DNA of 64,000 nt. Source: Sphingopyxis macrogoltabida. Lineage in GTDB: Bacteria > Pseudomonadota > Alphaproteobacteria > Sphingomonadales > Sphingomonadaceae. The stretch's first letter is position 1; each line of letters opens with the position of its first letter. The notes beneath the pieces were generated by a model. The model was not told the origin of the DNA. It did no database searches and was given only the letters and a program-made list of their open reading frames with translations. The translations under genes were made by a program, and so were the position numbers. The DNA is taken from contig NZ_CP009429.1 of the NCBI RefSeq assembly GCF_001314325.1, forward strand, positions 3,968,501-4,032,500, written 5' to 3'. Shown piece after piece: positions 41,299 to 54,223 of this stretch.

Positions 41299-42468
41299 CT
41301 ATTCGGCCGGCGTCTCGTCGGTCTTCTTGCCAGTGCGCGTCCATGGGTAGAGGAACTGGCCCCAATAGTTTTTCGGCACATCCTCGGGGATGCCGTAATT
41401 TTCGGGCCAGCGGTCCTTCGGCAGATGGAAGGTGCCGAAGAGCTTGTCGATCCAGGGGAAATGGATCGCGAAATTGACGTCGAACGCCTCGCGCTCGAGC
41501 CCGTGATGCCAGTGGTGAAAGCGCGGCGTCGCGATCCAGTGGCCGAGGCGGTTGAAATTGCCCCCGACATTGGCGTGGAGCAGCGACGACCAGACATAGA
41601 CGAAGCCGATATAGGCTTGCATCACCGACGGGCTGAAGCCGAGGGTGAACAGCGGCAGCGAGGTGATCGAACGCAAAAGGATGATCTCGACGAAATGCAT
41701 CCGCGACCCCGCGAGCCAGTCCATCGACTTCGCGCTGTGATGCACCGCGTGGAAACCCCAGAGGAAGGGGTAGCGGTGGAAGGTGCGGTGGAAGAAATAT
41801 TGCGCCACGTCCGACGCGACGAGCACGATCGCGAACTGGACGATCCACGGCAATGAGGCGACCGCGGCGCGGAACGCCTGCCAGTTCGACGTATGTTCGT
41901 TGATGATCGTCGAGGGCGCGAGCGCGAGGAAACCGAGCACCTGCACGAACATCGTGCTGACGAGATAATAGAAGAGGTCTTCGCGCCATTCGGTGCGGAA
42001 CAGGCGCTGCGTCCGGCGATGCGGAAAGGCGCGCTCCAAGGGCGCGAACATGAAGCCGGTGACGAGCAGGTTCACGACGAAGAAGTCGAGCCCGAAGAAG
42101 ATGCCCCAGTCGCGCGTCTCCTGCGGCTGGACGTTCGAGCCGCCGACGAGGATTGCCGCCAGTCCGATCATCAGCGCGGTAAGGCCGAGCACCTTGCGCG
42201 GCCGCAGCAGCAGGCTGAGCAGGGAAAGGCCATAGCTGACGAGCAGCACCGCGTGAACAAGGCCGCGAAACCCGCCCCAATCCTTGATGATCGCCAGCTC
42301 GGGGGTTGCGAACCAGTCGGGAAAGCGCAGCGCAACGACCATGAAAAAACCGGCGATCGCGAACAGCAGCCCGAAAAAGCCCGACAGCCAGCCGCTGCCG
42401 AAGCGGCGCACCTCGGTATGCGATTCGAGGTCGCGCATCAGGTTCTGAAGATAGTCACGCTTTGCCAT
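41299..42468 (-). CDS. Sterol desaturase / fatty acid hydroxylase family protein
   Basis: A 389-residue membrane-bound di-iron enzyme. Three His motifs are in order: HRTFH (about 230), HAVHHS (about 243) and HHWHHG (about 323), the standard set for this family. TM helices lie near 28-50, 70-90, 95-112, 122-145, 170-190 and 215-230. Substrate may be a fatty acid, carotenoid or sterol-like lipid. It reads leftward; a palindromic repeat lies between it and ligA upstream. Confidence 0.9.
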   Translation of the reverse strand: MAKRDYLQNLMRDLESHTEVRRFGSGWLSGFFGLLFAIAGFFMVVALRFPDWFATPELAIIKDWGGFRGLVHAVLLVSYGLSLLSLLLRPRKVLGLTALMIGLAAILVGGSNVQPQETRDWGIFFGLDFFVVNLLVTGFMFAPLERAFPHRRTQRLFRTEWREDLFYYLVSTMFVQVLGFLALAPSTIINEHTSNWQAFRAAVASLPWIVQFAIVLVASDVAQYFFHRTFHRYPFLWGFHAVHHSAKSMDWLAGSRMHFVEIILLRSITSLPLFTLGFSPSVMQAYIGFVYVWSSLLHANVGGNFNRLGHWIATPRFHHWHHGLEREAFDVNFAIHFPWIDKLFGTFHLPKDRWPENYGIPEDVPKNYWGQFLYPWTRTGKKTDETPAE

Positions 42469-42538
42469 GTGGCCCCTTCACAGCATATTGGCCGCGCCGT
42501 CTGTGACGATGCGCACCGTTCAGTCTCAGCCTCTCATT

Positions 42539-42615
42539 CGTCATGCCGGGCTTGACCCGGCACCCGCCTTCACTCCTGCAAGAAAGGCGGGCCCCGGATC
42601 AAGTCCGGGGTGACG
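42539..42615. repeat. Palindromic intergenic repeat after ligA
   Basis: Arms 42539-42570 and 42584-42615 pair over 32 bases with six mismatches (CGTCATGCCGGGCTTGACCC... against ...CCGGATCAAGTCCGGGGTGA). It starts 13 bases past the ligA stop. The sequence type differs from the other palindromes of the window. Confidence 0.8.
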
Positions 42616-42627
42616 GGATAGTGTTAC

Positions 42628-45843
<3,216 letters not shown>

Positions 45844-45847
<4 letters not shown>

Positions 45848-46209
45848 TTCCCGACGTCGCCCGGATAATATTCGCGCGTCACGACGATCTCCCCAACAAT
45901 CGCGGCATTGAAATTACCGAGATCCTCGGCCGGAATCCAATATTCCTGATGCGCGCGGCCGCCTGCGGTTTCGACCCGATATCGATCGAGATAGGATTTG
46001 AGGACATCGAAGCGGGTAACGAAGCCGCTGCCACTTGCGCGTACGTTCCAGTCGCGTGCAATCTTGATCGCATACTCCTCGGTGGTAACCGGATAGAAGA
46101 TGGGCTGTTCGGGCAGACGCGGCGGAAATGCGCGCATGCCGCTGTCGCGGATCAGCGCAAGCTCCCTTGGCCCGACCGGACGCCACAATGTGGTTGTTGG
46201 GTTATCCAT
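45844..46209 (-). CDS. Small conserved protein, often labelled ADP-ribosylation/crystallin J1
   Basis: A 121-residue protein: LWRPVGPRELALIRDSGMRA, FPPRLPEQPIFYPVTTEEYA, FVTRFDVLKSYLDRY and WIPAEDLGNFNAAIVGEI. I recall similar proteins labelled ADP-ribosylation/crystallin J1, but no catalytic motif for that activity is visible, so the label should not be trusted. The ATG at 46209 has GGAG eight bases before it; a GTG one codon upstream is possible. Its base composition is slightly less GC-rich. It overlaps recN and the GNAT gene. Confidence 0.7.
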
Positions 46210-47891
46210 CACACCGTCTCCAGCAACCGTTCGGCCTGCGCGCGCGCTTCGTCGGTGACTTCGGCGCCCGACAGCATGCGCGCGATTTCTTCGCGGCGGC
46301 CGGCGGCGTCAAGCGCGCGGACGCTGGTGCGGGTGACCGTCCCTTCGCTCGACTTGGCGATGATGAAATGCGCGGCGCCTTTCGCCGCGACCTGCGGGCT
46401 GTGGGTGACCGCGAGCAATTGCTTCCCCGCAGCGCTCCCAGTTCCCTTGGCCAGCCGCGCCAGCCGCTCGCCGATCGCGCTCGCCACCGCGCCGCCGACG
46501 CCGCGGTCGATTTCGTCGAAGATGATCGTGTCGGCGCCGCCCTCTTCGGCGAGGGCGACCTTGAGGGCGAGGATGAAGCGCGAGAGTTCGCCGCCCGACG
46601 CGATCTTGGCGAGCGGCGCAAAGGGCGCGCCGGGGTTGGTCGAGATGAGGAATTCGACGCGATCGATGCCGGCCTCGCCCCAGCGTTCGGCGGGCAGACG
46701 CTCGACGAGCGTCCGGAAACGCGCGGCGTCGAGCTTCAGCGGCAGCAGTTCGCCCGCCACCGCCGCGTCGAGCCGCGCCGCGGCTTTCGTGCGCAGGTCG
46801 GACAGTGCAGTCGCGGCATGGGTGTAGGCGGCGGCCGTCTCTGCCACCTCGGTTTCGAGCTTCGCGAGCCCGGCGCTGCCGCCCTCGATCGCATCGAGCC
46901 GCGCAGCGAGGTCGTCCGCCAGCGCCGCAAGATCGTCGGGCTGACACCCATGCTTGCGCGCCATCGCGCGCAGTTCGAACAGGCGCGTCTCGGTCGCTTC
47001 GAGCCGATCCGGGTCATATTCCATCGCGCGCGCCGCTTCGTGCAGCTTCGTCTCGGCCTCGTCGGCCTCGATGATCGCGCGGTCGAGCCCGGCGAGTGCC
47101 TCGGCGAGCAGCGGATGGTCGCCCGCGAGCCGGTCGAGCCGCCGCGCCGCACCGCGCAGCAGCGCCGGACCGCTTTCGCTGCCCTCGAAGGCTTCCATGA
47201 TCGCGCCGAGATCGCCAGCCAGCCGTTCGCCCTTCTGCATCGCGGCGCGGGCTTCGGCGAGTTCGGCTTCCTCCCCCGGTTGCGGGCCGAGCGCCTGCAA
47301 TTCGGTAACGCAATGCTCGAGCCATTCGCGATCGCGTTCGGCTTCGAGGATCGCGGCGCGCGCGGCGGCGAGTTTCGCTTCGGCGGCGCGCCACGCGGCA
47401 TGCGCCGCCGCCACCGCCGCCGTATCGGCGCGCCCATAGGTATCGAGCAGGGCGCGGTGCCCCGCGGGCGCCAGCAGGCCGCGGTCGTCGTGCTGACCAT
47501 GAATCTCGACCAGATGGGTGCCGATTTCGCGGAGCAGCGCCGCCGAACAGGGCTGATCGTTGAGGAAGGCGCGGCTGCCGCCGTCGGCCTTCAGTGTGCG
47601 GCGGATCAGCAAAGCTTCGCCCGCTTCCAGCGCGATTTCGTTCGCCGCGAGCAGCTCGGCAAGCGGGGTGCCCGGCGCGGGCGGCGCGAAACTTGCCGTC
47701 ACCTGTGCCTGATTGCTGCCCTGCCGGACCAGCGCGCTGTCGGCGCGCATGCCGAGCGCGAGGCCGAGCGCGTCGAGCAGGATCGACTTGCCCGCTCCGG
47801 TCTCGCCGGTCAGCACGCCGAGCCCCGCCTCGAAATCGAGGTCGAGCCGCTCGATCAGCACGATATTGGCGATGGACAGGGCGGTCAGCAC
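46209..47891 (-). CDS. recN: DNA repair protein RecN
   Basis: SMC-like ATPase that holds broken DNA ends and sister chromatids together during double-strand break repair. Walker A GETGAGKSILLDALG (about 29-43), a long coiled coil (about 150-370), the ABC signature IASGGELSRF, Walker B TIIFDEIDRGVGG and the switch region AVTHSPQVAA are seen. It is 560 residues, full length. No clear LexA box is seen in the 49-base gap to bamD. It heads the overlapping chain to ligA. Confidence 0.96.
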   Translation of the reverse strand: MLTALSIANIVLIERLDLDFEAGLGVLTGETGAGKSILLDALGLALGMRADSALVRQGSNQAQVTASFAPPAPGTPLAELLAANEIALEAGEALLIRRTLKADGGSRAFLNDQPCSAALLREIGTHLVEIHGQHDDRGLLAPAGHRALLDTYGRADTAAVAAAHAAWRAAEAKLAAARAAILEAERDREWLEHCVTELQALGPQPGEEAELAEARAAMQKGERLAGDLGAIMEAFEGSESGPALLRGAARRLDRLAGDHPLLAEALAGLDRAIIEADEAETKLHEAARAMEYDPDRLEATETRLFELRAMARKHGCQPDDLAALADDLAARLDAIEGGSAGLAKLETEVAETAAAYTHAATALSDLRTKAAARLDAAVAGELLPLKLDAARFRTLVERLPAERWGEAGIDRVEFLISTNPGAPFAPLAKIASGGELSRFILALKVALAEEGGADTIIFDEIDRGVGGAVASAIGERLARLAKGTGSAAGKQLLAVTHSPQVAAKGAAHFIIAKSSEGTVTRTSVRALDAAGRREEIARMLSGAEVTDEARAQAERLLETV

Positions 47892-47940
47892 AATGCGCCC
47901 CTTACATTAGAACAAAGCGCGAATCCACGCCGACGCGAGT

Positions 47941-48732
47941 TCAGGCGCTGGGCGCGTGCTTCTGCATCAGCTTGTACGCGCGCTCGTACCATTTGCTGCC
48001 CGGATAATTGGCGCCGAGCACTGCGGCCGATTTCTTGGCTTCCGCCGGGATACCGAGCGCAAGGTAGGATTCGGTCAGGCGATAAAGCGCCTCGGGCGCG
48101 TGGCTGGTCGTCTGATATTTGTCGATGACCTCGCGGAAGCGGATCGACGCGGCAAGCCAGTTCGAGCTGCGCTGATAGAAACGGCCGATCTCCATTTCCT
48201 TGCCGGCAAGGTGATCCTGCACAAGGTCGACCTTCAACCGCGCGTCGGCAGCATAGCGGCTGTCGGGATAGCGGCGGATGACCTCGCCCAGCGCGTTCGA
48301 CGCCTGCTGGGTAATCTTCTGGTCGCGGGTCACGTCGCTGATCTGCTCATAATAGCTGACGCCGATCAGATAATAGGCATAGGCCGCGTCCTTGTTGCCC
48401 GGATGGATGGCGAGAAAGCGCTGCGCGGATTCGATCGCCGGGGTATATTCGCGGTCCATATAATAGCTGAACGAGCTCATCAGCTGCGCCCGGCGCGCCC
48501 AGGGCGAATAGGGATGCTGGCGCTCGACTTCGTCGAACAGCGCGGCGGCAAGGCGGTACTGGCGCCGTTCGAGCCGGTCCTGCGCCGCGCGGTAAAGCGT
48601 GTTGACGTCGCGCGCGACATAGCGCGTGTCCTTCTTGACCCCGCCACCCCCGGCACAGGCCGCCAGGGGCGAAATCAACAGGGCGGCGGCGAGCAGGCGC
48701 GTCATGGCGCGCGAAGAGGGACGCTGAGTCAT
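47941..48732 (-). CDS. bamD: Outer-membrane assembly lipoprotein BamD
   Basis: Lipoprotein of the BAM complex that inserts barrel proteins in the outer membrane. The lipobox ISPLAAC with the acylated Cys at about 26 follows a signal peptide. Five TPR-like repeats follow: LYRAAQDRLERRQYRLAAAL, ERQHPYSPWARRAQLMSSF, YTPAIESAQRFLAIHPGNKD, VIRRYPDSRYAADAR and HAPEALYRLTESYLALG. It is 264 residues from the ATG at 48732; an inner ATG at 48705 is also possible. The recN-bamD pair is common in alphaproteobacteria. Confidence 0.94.
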   Translation of the reverse strand: MTQRPSSRAMTRLLAAALLISPLAACAGGGGVKKDTRYVARDVNTLYRAAQDRLERRQYRLAAALFDEVERQHPYSPWARRAQLMSSFSYYMDREYTPAIESAQRFLAIHPGNKDAAYAYYLIGVSYYEQISDVTRDQKITQQASNALGEVIRRYPDSRYAADARLKVDLVQDHLAGKEMEIGRFYQRSSNWLAASIRFREVIDKYQTTSHAPEALYRLTESYLALGIPAEAKKSAAVLGANYPGSKWYERAYKLMQKHAPSA

Positions 48733-48793
48733 GCGGGCGGTATAGCCACAGCGCGCATGAACGCAAAATAAATGATCGCCTGTGGACGCAGCT

Positions 48794-49513
48794 TTACGGC
48801 GCCTTGACGACACAGCCTTTCGGAGCGTCCGCGGGCGCGGGAATCCGGCGGGCGGTCTTGATCGTCACCATCGGTTCGAGCATCTGGCCCTGCATCACGC
48901 CTTCGCCCGCGGTGGGCGAGACCGGAGCCGCAAAAATCTTTTCGGCGACGTCGGCGCCGCCGACCAGCTCGCCGAACACCGCAAAGCCCGCATTGTCGCC
49001 GCTCTGCGCCGGATCGGCGTCGAAACCCGGGATATCGCTCAAGAGCAGGAAGAAATCGGTCATCGCATCGCCGGGCGCGAGCCGTGCCATCACCAGCGCC
49101 CCCTTGCAATTGGTGAGGCCCGTGACGTTCGTCGGCTCGTGCGCGATGACGGGAAAATTCTTGCGCGCATCGCCGCGATTGCCCGCCTGGATGAGCTGGC
49201 TGGCGGGGCCCCAGCTGCGCGTCGAGCGATAGAATTTGAACCCGTCCATCCGCTTCGTATCGACATAGCGGAGGAAGTTGGCGGCGGTGACCGGCGCGCG
49301 CTTGTCCTCGAGCCGCACGGTGATCGTCCCGAGATCGGTCGCGAGCGCGACATAGGGCCGTGTGTCGGCCTCCACGACCCCGACGACAGGCGACGTAACG
49401 GGCGCGGGGACCGGCGGCGCAGGCGGCGGCAATTGGGTCGCCGAGGGTGGGACGGTCGGGGTGGTCGGACCTTGGGCGGCGAGCGCGAGCGCGGAGAGAA
49501 TGATGGTCAGCAT
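48794..49513 (-). CDS. Secreted cyclophilin-type peptidyl-prolyl isomerase
   Basis: A cyclophilin of 239 residues with a signal peptide (MLTIILSALALAAQGP), a Pro-rich linker (about 17-45) and the isomerase domain: TDLGTITVRLEDKRAPVTAAN, FYRSTRSWGPASQLIQAGN in part, GALVMARLAPGDAMTDFFLLL and FAVFGELVGGADVAEKI. The usual catalytic Arg-Phe-x-Met region looks altered (FYRSTR), so activity may be weak. The start at 49513 was chosen to place the signal first. It is divergent from the M28 peptidase gene. Confidence 0.88.
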   Translation of the reverse strand: MLTIILSALALAAQGPTTPTVPPSATQLPPPAPPVPAPVTSPVVGVVEADTRPYVALATDLGTITVRLEDKRAPVTAANFLRYVDTKRMDGFKFYRSTRSWGPASQLIQAGNRGDARKNFPVIAHEPTNVTGLTNCKGALVMARLAPGDAMTDFFLLLSDIPGFDADPAQSGDNAGFAVFGELVGGADVAEKIFAAPVSPTAGEGVMQGQMLEPMVTIKTARRIPAPADAPKGCVVKAP

Positions 49514-49615
49514 GGGCCAAGGCATAACCGCGCGGCCCGGCGGTGGCGACCCCTTTTGCTGTTTGTCAGCGCGGCTGCCTTCGTTAAGACACCCCGGTTG
49601 AACAAGGGGATTGGC

Positions 49616-51139
49616 ATGCGTTTTCCATCGCTTCTGTGTGCGGCAAGCCTGACGGCGGCTTCCCTGGCAACGGCCGCGCTGGCATCACCGCCCGAAACGG
49701 CCGACGCCGACACCAAAGCCTGGTGGTCGATCACCGAGGAGTTGTCGAGCGACGCGATGGAAGGCCGCGACACCGGTTCGGCGGGTTATGACCGCGCTGC
49801 CGATGTCGTCGCGCGCGCCTTCGCGGCGGCCGGGCTCAAGCCCGCCGGTAACGACGGCGGCTGGTTCCAGCCGGTGGCCATGGACGAGATCGCGATCACC
49901 CGCGCCGCATTGCGCGTCGGCGGCCGTCCGTTGACCTTCCTGCACGATTATCGCTTCACCCCCACGGCGGCGATGCCTTTGCAGTTCACCGCCCCGCTCG
50001 CCTATCGCGGCTATTGCGATGCGTCGGTACTGGGCACGGTCGCAGGCAAGATCGTCATCTGCCATGCGACGCGGCGCGCCGGACTGCCCGGCGATGCCGA
50101 TCGCGAAGCCGCGGTCAAGGCGGCGGGCGGCATCGGCATATTGAGCATCGCCGACCCCGGCTTCACCGTCGAGCCACCGCGCTGGCCCGCTGCTTACGCG
50201 CGGCAGGTCAAGCTCGCGGGGGCACCCGCCGATACCGACCGCTTCGTGCGGATCGTCGTCAACGCGGACGCGCTCGGCACGCTAACCGGCAAGAGCGGCG
50301 CCGAAGCCGCCGACCTGATCGCGCGGGGCAGCCGCGGCGAGCCGCTGCCGGCGTTCGACATCGCCGATCCGCTCGACGCGCGTTTCGAGACCAAGGCCCG
50401 GTGGATCAGCTCGTCGAACGTGCTGGGGCTGCTGCCCGGGACCGATCCCGCGCGCGCCGGCGAAGCGATCGTCCTGTCCGCCCATCTCGACGGTTATGGC
50501 TATGGCGAGCCGATCGACGGCGACAATCTCTATAACGGCACGCTCGACGATGCCGCCTATGTCGCGCTGTTGATCCGCCTCGCGCAGCAGCGGCAGGGCA
50601 AGGGTTATGCGCGCCCGGTGCTGTTCGCGGCCTTTGCGGGCGAAGAAAAGGGCCTGCTCGGCGGCGAATATTTCGTCGCGCATCCGACGCTCCCCAAGGC
50701 GGCGCTGGCAGGGAACATCAACCTCGACCAGCTCCGGCCGATCTTCCCGCTCGATCTGCTCACCGTCCATGCGCTGGACGACAACAGCCTCGGCGCCGAT
50801 GCCCGGGATGTGGCGGCGGGGCTGGGCGTCGCGGTCCAGCGCGACCCCGAACCCGAACGCAATATGCTGAAGCGCTCCGAGCATTGGGCGTTCATCAAGG
50901 CGGGCATCCCGGCGACGGGCTTCGTCTTCGGATATCGCCCGGGCACGAAGAGCGAGGAAATATACCGGCACTGGTACAAGACCGGCTATCACACGCCGCA
51001 GGACGATCCGGATCAGCCGATCGACTGGCAGGCGGCGGGCGATTTCAACCGCTTCTTTTACGCGCTGGTCGACCGGGTCGCGAACAAGGATAGCGCGCCG
51101 GGATGGAATGCGGGGAGTCCGCTGGCGCCGAAGCCCTAG
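49616..51139 (+). CDS. Secreted M28-family zinc peptidase
   Basis: A 507-residue exported aminopeptidase-type enzyme. A signal peptide (FPSLLCAASLTAASLATAALA) precedes the domain. A PA-like inserted domain spans about 130-260. The two-zinc site is visible: His in LSAHLDGYG, Asp in GTLDDAAY, the Glu pair in AFAGEEKGLLGG, Asp in NINLDQLRP and His in GYHTPQDD. The ATG at 49616 follows AAGGGG; a much longer in-frame extension overlaps the cyclophilin gene on the other strand and was rejected. It converges on pnp. Confidence 0.9.
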   Translation: MRFPSLLCAASLTAASLATAALASPPETADADTKAWWSITEELSSDAMEGRDTGSAGYDRAADVVARAFAAAGLKPAGNDGGWFQPVAMDEIAITRAALRVGGRPLTFLHDYRFTPTAAMPLQFTAPLAYRGYCDASVLGTVAGKIVICHATRRAGLPGDADREAAVKAAGGIGILSIADPGFTVEPPRWPAAYARQVKLAGAPADTDRFVRIVVNADALGTLTGKSGAEAADLIARGSRGEPLPAFDIADPLDARFETKARWISSSNVLGLLPGTDPARAGEAIVLSAHLDGYGYGEPIDGDNLYNGTLDDAAYVALLIRLAQQRQGKGYARPVLFAAFAGEEKGLLGGEYFVAHPTLPKAALAGNINLDQLRPIFPLDLLTVHALDDNSLGADARDVAAGLGVAVQRDPEPERNMLKRSEHWAFIKAGIPATGFVFGYRPGTKSEEIYRHWYKTGYHTPQDDPDQPIDWQAAGDFNRFFYALVDRVANKDSAPGWNAGSPLAPKP

Positions 51140-51180
51140 GAAATTTGCGGTCGGGGAGTGACAGGAAGGAATGGCTGCTT

Positions 51181-51324
51181 TCGGCCGGGAGTGGACGTAA
51201 GTCGTTTGGAATTCCTCAATTGTGTCATTCCCGCGAAAGCGGGAACCCAGGGCGGGTTTACACTACTCTGGGTCCCCGCTTTCGCGGGGATGACAAAAGT
51301 TGGAAACGTCCGCTTCCTACCCCA
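51181..51324. repeat. 144-bp dispersed repeat, copy 2
   Basis: The second copy of the element at 17488-17631, in the same orientation and with only two base differences in its last 30 bases. Again it lies between convergent genes (M28 peptidase and pnp), 41 bases past the peptidase stop, and carries the same 27-bp imperfect palindrome. The separate pnp terminator lies about 45 bases beyond it. Confidence 0.9.
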
Positions 51325-51366
51325 GCCGCCAACGATACCGAGCCTGCAAGTCCTGGACCGCCAACG

Positions 51367-51394
51367 AAAAAGGGGCCGCAAGCGCGGCCCCTTT
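51367..51394 (-). terminator. Rho-independent terminator of pnp
   Basis: On the minus strand AAGGGGCCGC, a 4-base loop, GCGGCCCCTT then TTTCG: a perfect 10-bp stem with a T-run, about 25 bases past the pnp stop. Confidence 0.9.
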
Positions 51395-51417
51395 CCCTTG
51401 TTCGATAGCCGAAGGAC

Positions 51418-53736
51418 TTAGTCCTTCAGGAAATCGGGCACATGGCCCTGATCTTCCGGACCGTCGTTGCGCTCGCGGCGCGGACCACGATCGCCACGGT
51501 CGCCGCCGTCGCGGCGCGGACCGCGATCGCGGCCACCGCCGCCACGCGGACCACGGTCACCGCGGTCGCCGTCGCGGCGCGGACCACGATCGCCGCGCGG
51601 TTCGCGCGGTTCGCGGGCCGGACGGGTGTCTTCCAGCTCTTCGCCGGTTTCCTGATCGACGACGCGCATCGACAGGCGGACCTTGCCGCGCTGGTCGATC
51701 TCAAGCACCTTGACCTTGACTTCCTGGCCTTCGGCGAGGACGTCCGAGACCTTCTCGACGCGTTCGTTCTTGATTTCGCTGACGTGGACGAGACCGTCCT
51801 TGCCGCCCATGAAATTCACGAACGCACCGAAATCGACAAGGTTGACGACCTTGCCGTCATAGATCTTGCCGACTTCGGCTTCCTCGACGATCCCGCTGAT
51901 CCACTTGCGGGCCGCCTCGATCTGGTCGAGGTCGCTCGACGAAATCTTGATCAGGCCTTCGTCGTCGATGTCGACCTTGGCGCCGGTGGTCGCGACGATC
52001 TCGCGGATCACCTTGCCGCCGGTGCCGATGACGTCGCGGATCTTCGACTTGTCGATCTGCATCGTCTCGATACGCGGCGCGTGCGCCGACAATTCGCTGC
52101 GGGTTTCGCCGAGCGCCTTGTTCATTTCACCGAGGATGTGCGCGCGGCCTTCCTTGGCCTGGTTCAGCGCGGCTTCGAAGATCTCGCGCGTGATACCCGC
52201 GATCTTGATGTCCATCTGCATCGTGGTGATGCCTTCGGACGTGCCGGCGACCTTGAAGTCCATGTCGCCGAGGTGATCCTCGTCGCCCAGGATGTCCGAC
52301 AGGATCGCATAATCCTTGCCTTCGAGGATCAGGCCCATCGCGATGCCCGAGACGGGGCGCTTGATCGGCACGCCGGCGTCCATCATCGCAAGGCTGCCGC
52401 CGCAAACCGACGCCATCGACGACGAGCCGTTCGACTCGGTGATGTCGCTGGTGAGGCGGATCGTGTAGGGGAATTCGTCCTTCGTCGGCAGCACCGGGTG
52501 CAGCGCACGCCACGCCAGCTTGCCATGGCCGACTTCGCGGCGGCCCGGGGCGCCGAAGCGGCCGACTTCGCCGACCGAATAGGGCGGGAAGTTATAGTGC
52601 AGCATGAAGTTCTGGTACGACAGGCCATTGAGGCCATCGACCATCTGTTCGCTTTCCTTGGTGCCGAGCGTTGCCGTGGCAATCGTCTGCGTTTCACCGC
52701 GGGTGAACAGCGCCGAGCCGTGGGCGCGGGGCAGGAAGTGCGTTTCGGCGACGATCGGGCGAATCTGGGTCGTCGTGCGGCCGTCGATGCGCTTGCCGTC
52801 CTTGAGGATGGCGCCGCGAACGATCTCGGCTTCCAGCTTCTTGGTCAGTTTGATGCCGGCCATGACGTCCTGCGGGCTGAGGCCATCCTCGGTGAACTGC
52901 GCCTTCGCCTTCGCGCGTGCTTCGTTCAGCGCGTTCGAGCGCGCCGACTTGTCAGTGAGCTTGTAGGCGGCGGCGATGTCCTTGCCGATCAGCTTCTTGA
53001 GCTTGTCCTTGATCGCGGCATTGTCGTCGCCGGCGGCGACTTCCCACGGATCCTTGGCGGCCTGCTCGGCGAGCTTGACGATCGCTTTCACGACTTCCTT
53101 GCACGCGTCGTGCGCGAACAGGACGGCGCCGAGCATGACCTCTTCCGACAGCTCGTTTGCTTCGGATTCGACCATCATCACCGCATCGTAAGTCGCGGCG
53201 ACGACCAGATCGAGGTCGCCTTCGGCAACCTGCGCGTCGGTCGGGTTCAGGATATATTCGCCGTCGACATAACCGACGCGCGCAGCGCCGATCGGGCCCA
53301 TGAAGGGCACGCCCGAGATGGTGAGCGCGGCCGACGCCGCAACCATCGCGAGGATGTCGGGCTCGTTGTGGCCGTCATAGCTCAGCACCTGAGCGATGGC
53401 GTTGATTTCGTTATAGAAACCTTCGGGGAACAGCGGGCGGATCGGACGGTCGATCAGGCGGCTGACGAGCGTTTCCTTTTCGGTCGCGCCGCGTTCGCGC
53501 TTGAAGAAGCCGCCCGGGATGCGGCCGGCAGCCGAATATTTTTCCTGATAATGGACGGTGAGCGGGAAGAAGTCCTGCCCGTCCTTCACCGACTTCGCGG
53601 CGGTCACGGCGCACAAAACGACCGTTTCGCCCAGCGTCGCCATCACGGCGCCGTCGGCCTGGCGGGCAACCTTGCCCGTTTCGAGCGTCAGCGTTTCACC
53701 GCCCCACTCGATCGATACTTTTTTCACGTCAAACAT
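51418..53736 (-). CDS. pnp: Polyribonucleotide nucleotidyltransferase (PNPase)
   Basis: Trimeric 3'-5' phosphorolytic exoribonuclease for RNA decay and sRNA control. Two RNase PH domains ([20 protein letters not shown] in part; the second with [20 protein letters not shown] in part and the catalytic [17 protein letters not shown] region), the KH domain ([16 protein letters not shown]) and the S1 domain ([18 protein letters not shown]) are in order. The length, 772 residues, is longer than E. coli owing to a tail of about 50 residues with repeats of [10 protein letters not shown] type. It follows rpsO with a structured 190-base leader. Confidence 0.97.
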   Translation of the reverse strand: MFDVKKVSIEWGGETLTLETGKVARQADGAVMATLGETVVLCAVTAAKSVKDGQDFFPLTVHYQEKYSAAGRIPGGFFKRERGATEKETLVSRLIDRPIRPLFPEGFYNEINAIAQVLSYDGHNEPDILAMVAASAALTISGVPFMGPIGAARVGYVDGEYILNPTDAQVAEGDLDLVVAATYDAVMMVESEANELSEEVMLGAVLFAHDACKEVVKAIVKLAEQAAKDPWEVAAGDDNAAIKDKLKKLIGKDIAAAYKLTDKSARSNALNEARAKAKAQFTEDGLSPQDVMAGIKLTKKLEAEIVRGAILKDGKRIDGRTTTQIRPIVAETHFLPRAHGSALFTRGETQTIATATLGTKESEQMVDGLNGLSYQNFMLHYNFPPYSVGEVGRFGAPGRREVGHGKLAWRALHPVLPTKDEFPYTIRLTSDITESNGSSSMASVCGGSLAMMDAGVPIKRPVSGIAMGLILEGKDYAILSDILGDEDHLGDMDFKVAGTSEGITTMQMDIKIAGITREIFEAALNQAKEGRAHILGEMNKALGETRSELSAHAPRIETMQIDKSKIRDVIGTGGKVIREIVATTGAKVDIDDEGLIKISSSDLDQIEAARKWISGIVEEAEVGKIYDGKVVNLVDFGAFVNFMGGKDGLVHVSEIKNERVEKVSDVLAEGQEVKVKVLEIDQRGKVRLSMRVVDQETGEELEDTRPAREPREPRGDRGPRRDGDRGDRGPRGGGGRDRGPRRDGGDRGDRGPRRERNDGPEDQGHVPDFLKD

Positions 53737-53749
53737 GTGGTTTCCTTCG

Positions 53750-53774
53750 CCCGCCGGGCCCTATGCCGGGCGGG
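53750..53774 (-). other. Hairpin in the pnp leader
   Basis: CCCGCCGGGC / GCCGGGCGGG (one mismatch, 5-base loop) lies 14 bases before the pnp start; a second dyad AGGGCA/TGCCCT is at 53811-53828. In E. coli the pnp leader is cut by RNase III to allow autoregulation; these stems could play that part here. Confidence 0.5.
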
Positions 53775-53895
53775 GCCTCTGATTCCGGGCAATCCGGCCC
53801 GGGGCGGTTCAGGGCATCGGTCTGCCCTATGGCGGTCCCGCCGGATGCGGGAGCGGCCCTGCGGTCCGGCGCGATTGCACGGGACCAATATGACA

Positions 53896-53919
53896 GCGGC
53901 CCCGGAAGTCCGGGGCCGC
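53896..53919 (-). terminator. Palindrome after rpsO, possible terminator
   Basis: GCGGCCCCGGA and TCCGGGGCCGC form a perfect 11-bp stem with a 2-base turn, 9 bases past the rpsO stop. The sequence after it on the minus strand (TGTCATATTGG) has only scattered T, so termination may be partial, as suits readthrough into pnp. Confidence 0.6.
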
Positions 53920-53928
53920 CAGAAATTC

Positions 53929-54198
53929 TTATTTGCGGAGACCCAGCTTCGCGATCAGTGCCTGATAGCGTGCCTCGTCCTTCTTCTTCAGATAGTCGAG
54001 GAGGCTGCGGCGCTTGTTGACCATCATCAGCAGGCCGCGGCGGCTGTGATTGTCCTTGTGGTTCGCCTTGAAATGGTCGGTCAGATTGTTGATGCGGTCG
54101 GTCAGGATCGCGACCTGCACTTCCGGCGAGCCGGTATCACCCTGTTTGCGGGCATTGTCGTTGATGACTTCGGTCTTGCGCTCGGCGGTAATCGACAT
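53929..54198 (-). CDS. rpsO: 30S ribosomal protein S15
   Basis: uS15, which binds the central domain of 16S rRNA early in small-subunit assembly. The standard 89 residues: [54 protein letters not shown] and [19 protein letters not shown]. The ATG at 54198 has AAGGAAG nine bases upstream; a start seven codons earlier is spurious. It lies between truB and pnp as in most bacteria. Confidence 0.97.
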   Translation of the reverse strand: MSITAERKTEVINDNARKQGDTGSPEVQVAILTDRINNLTDHFKANHKDNHSRRGLLMMVNKRRSLLDYLKKKDEARYQALIAKLGLRK

Positions 54199-54223
54199 AT
54201 GCAAACTTCCTTCGAACATCGTG

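Noticed and set aside
48782..49615. A long N-terminal extension of the M28 peptidase
   Set aside because: It would run opposite the cyclophilin gene; the start at 49616 has a ribosome site and a signal peptide.
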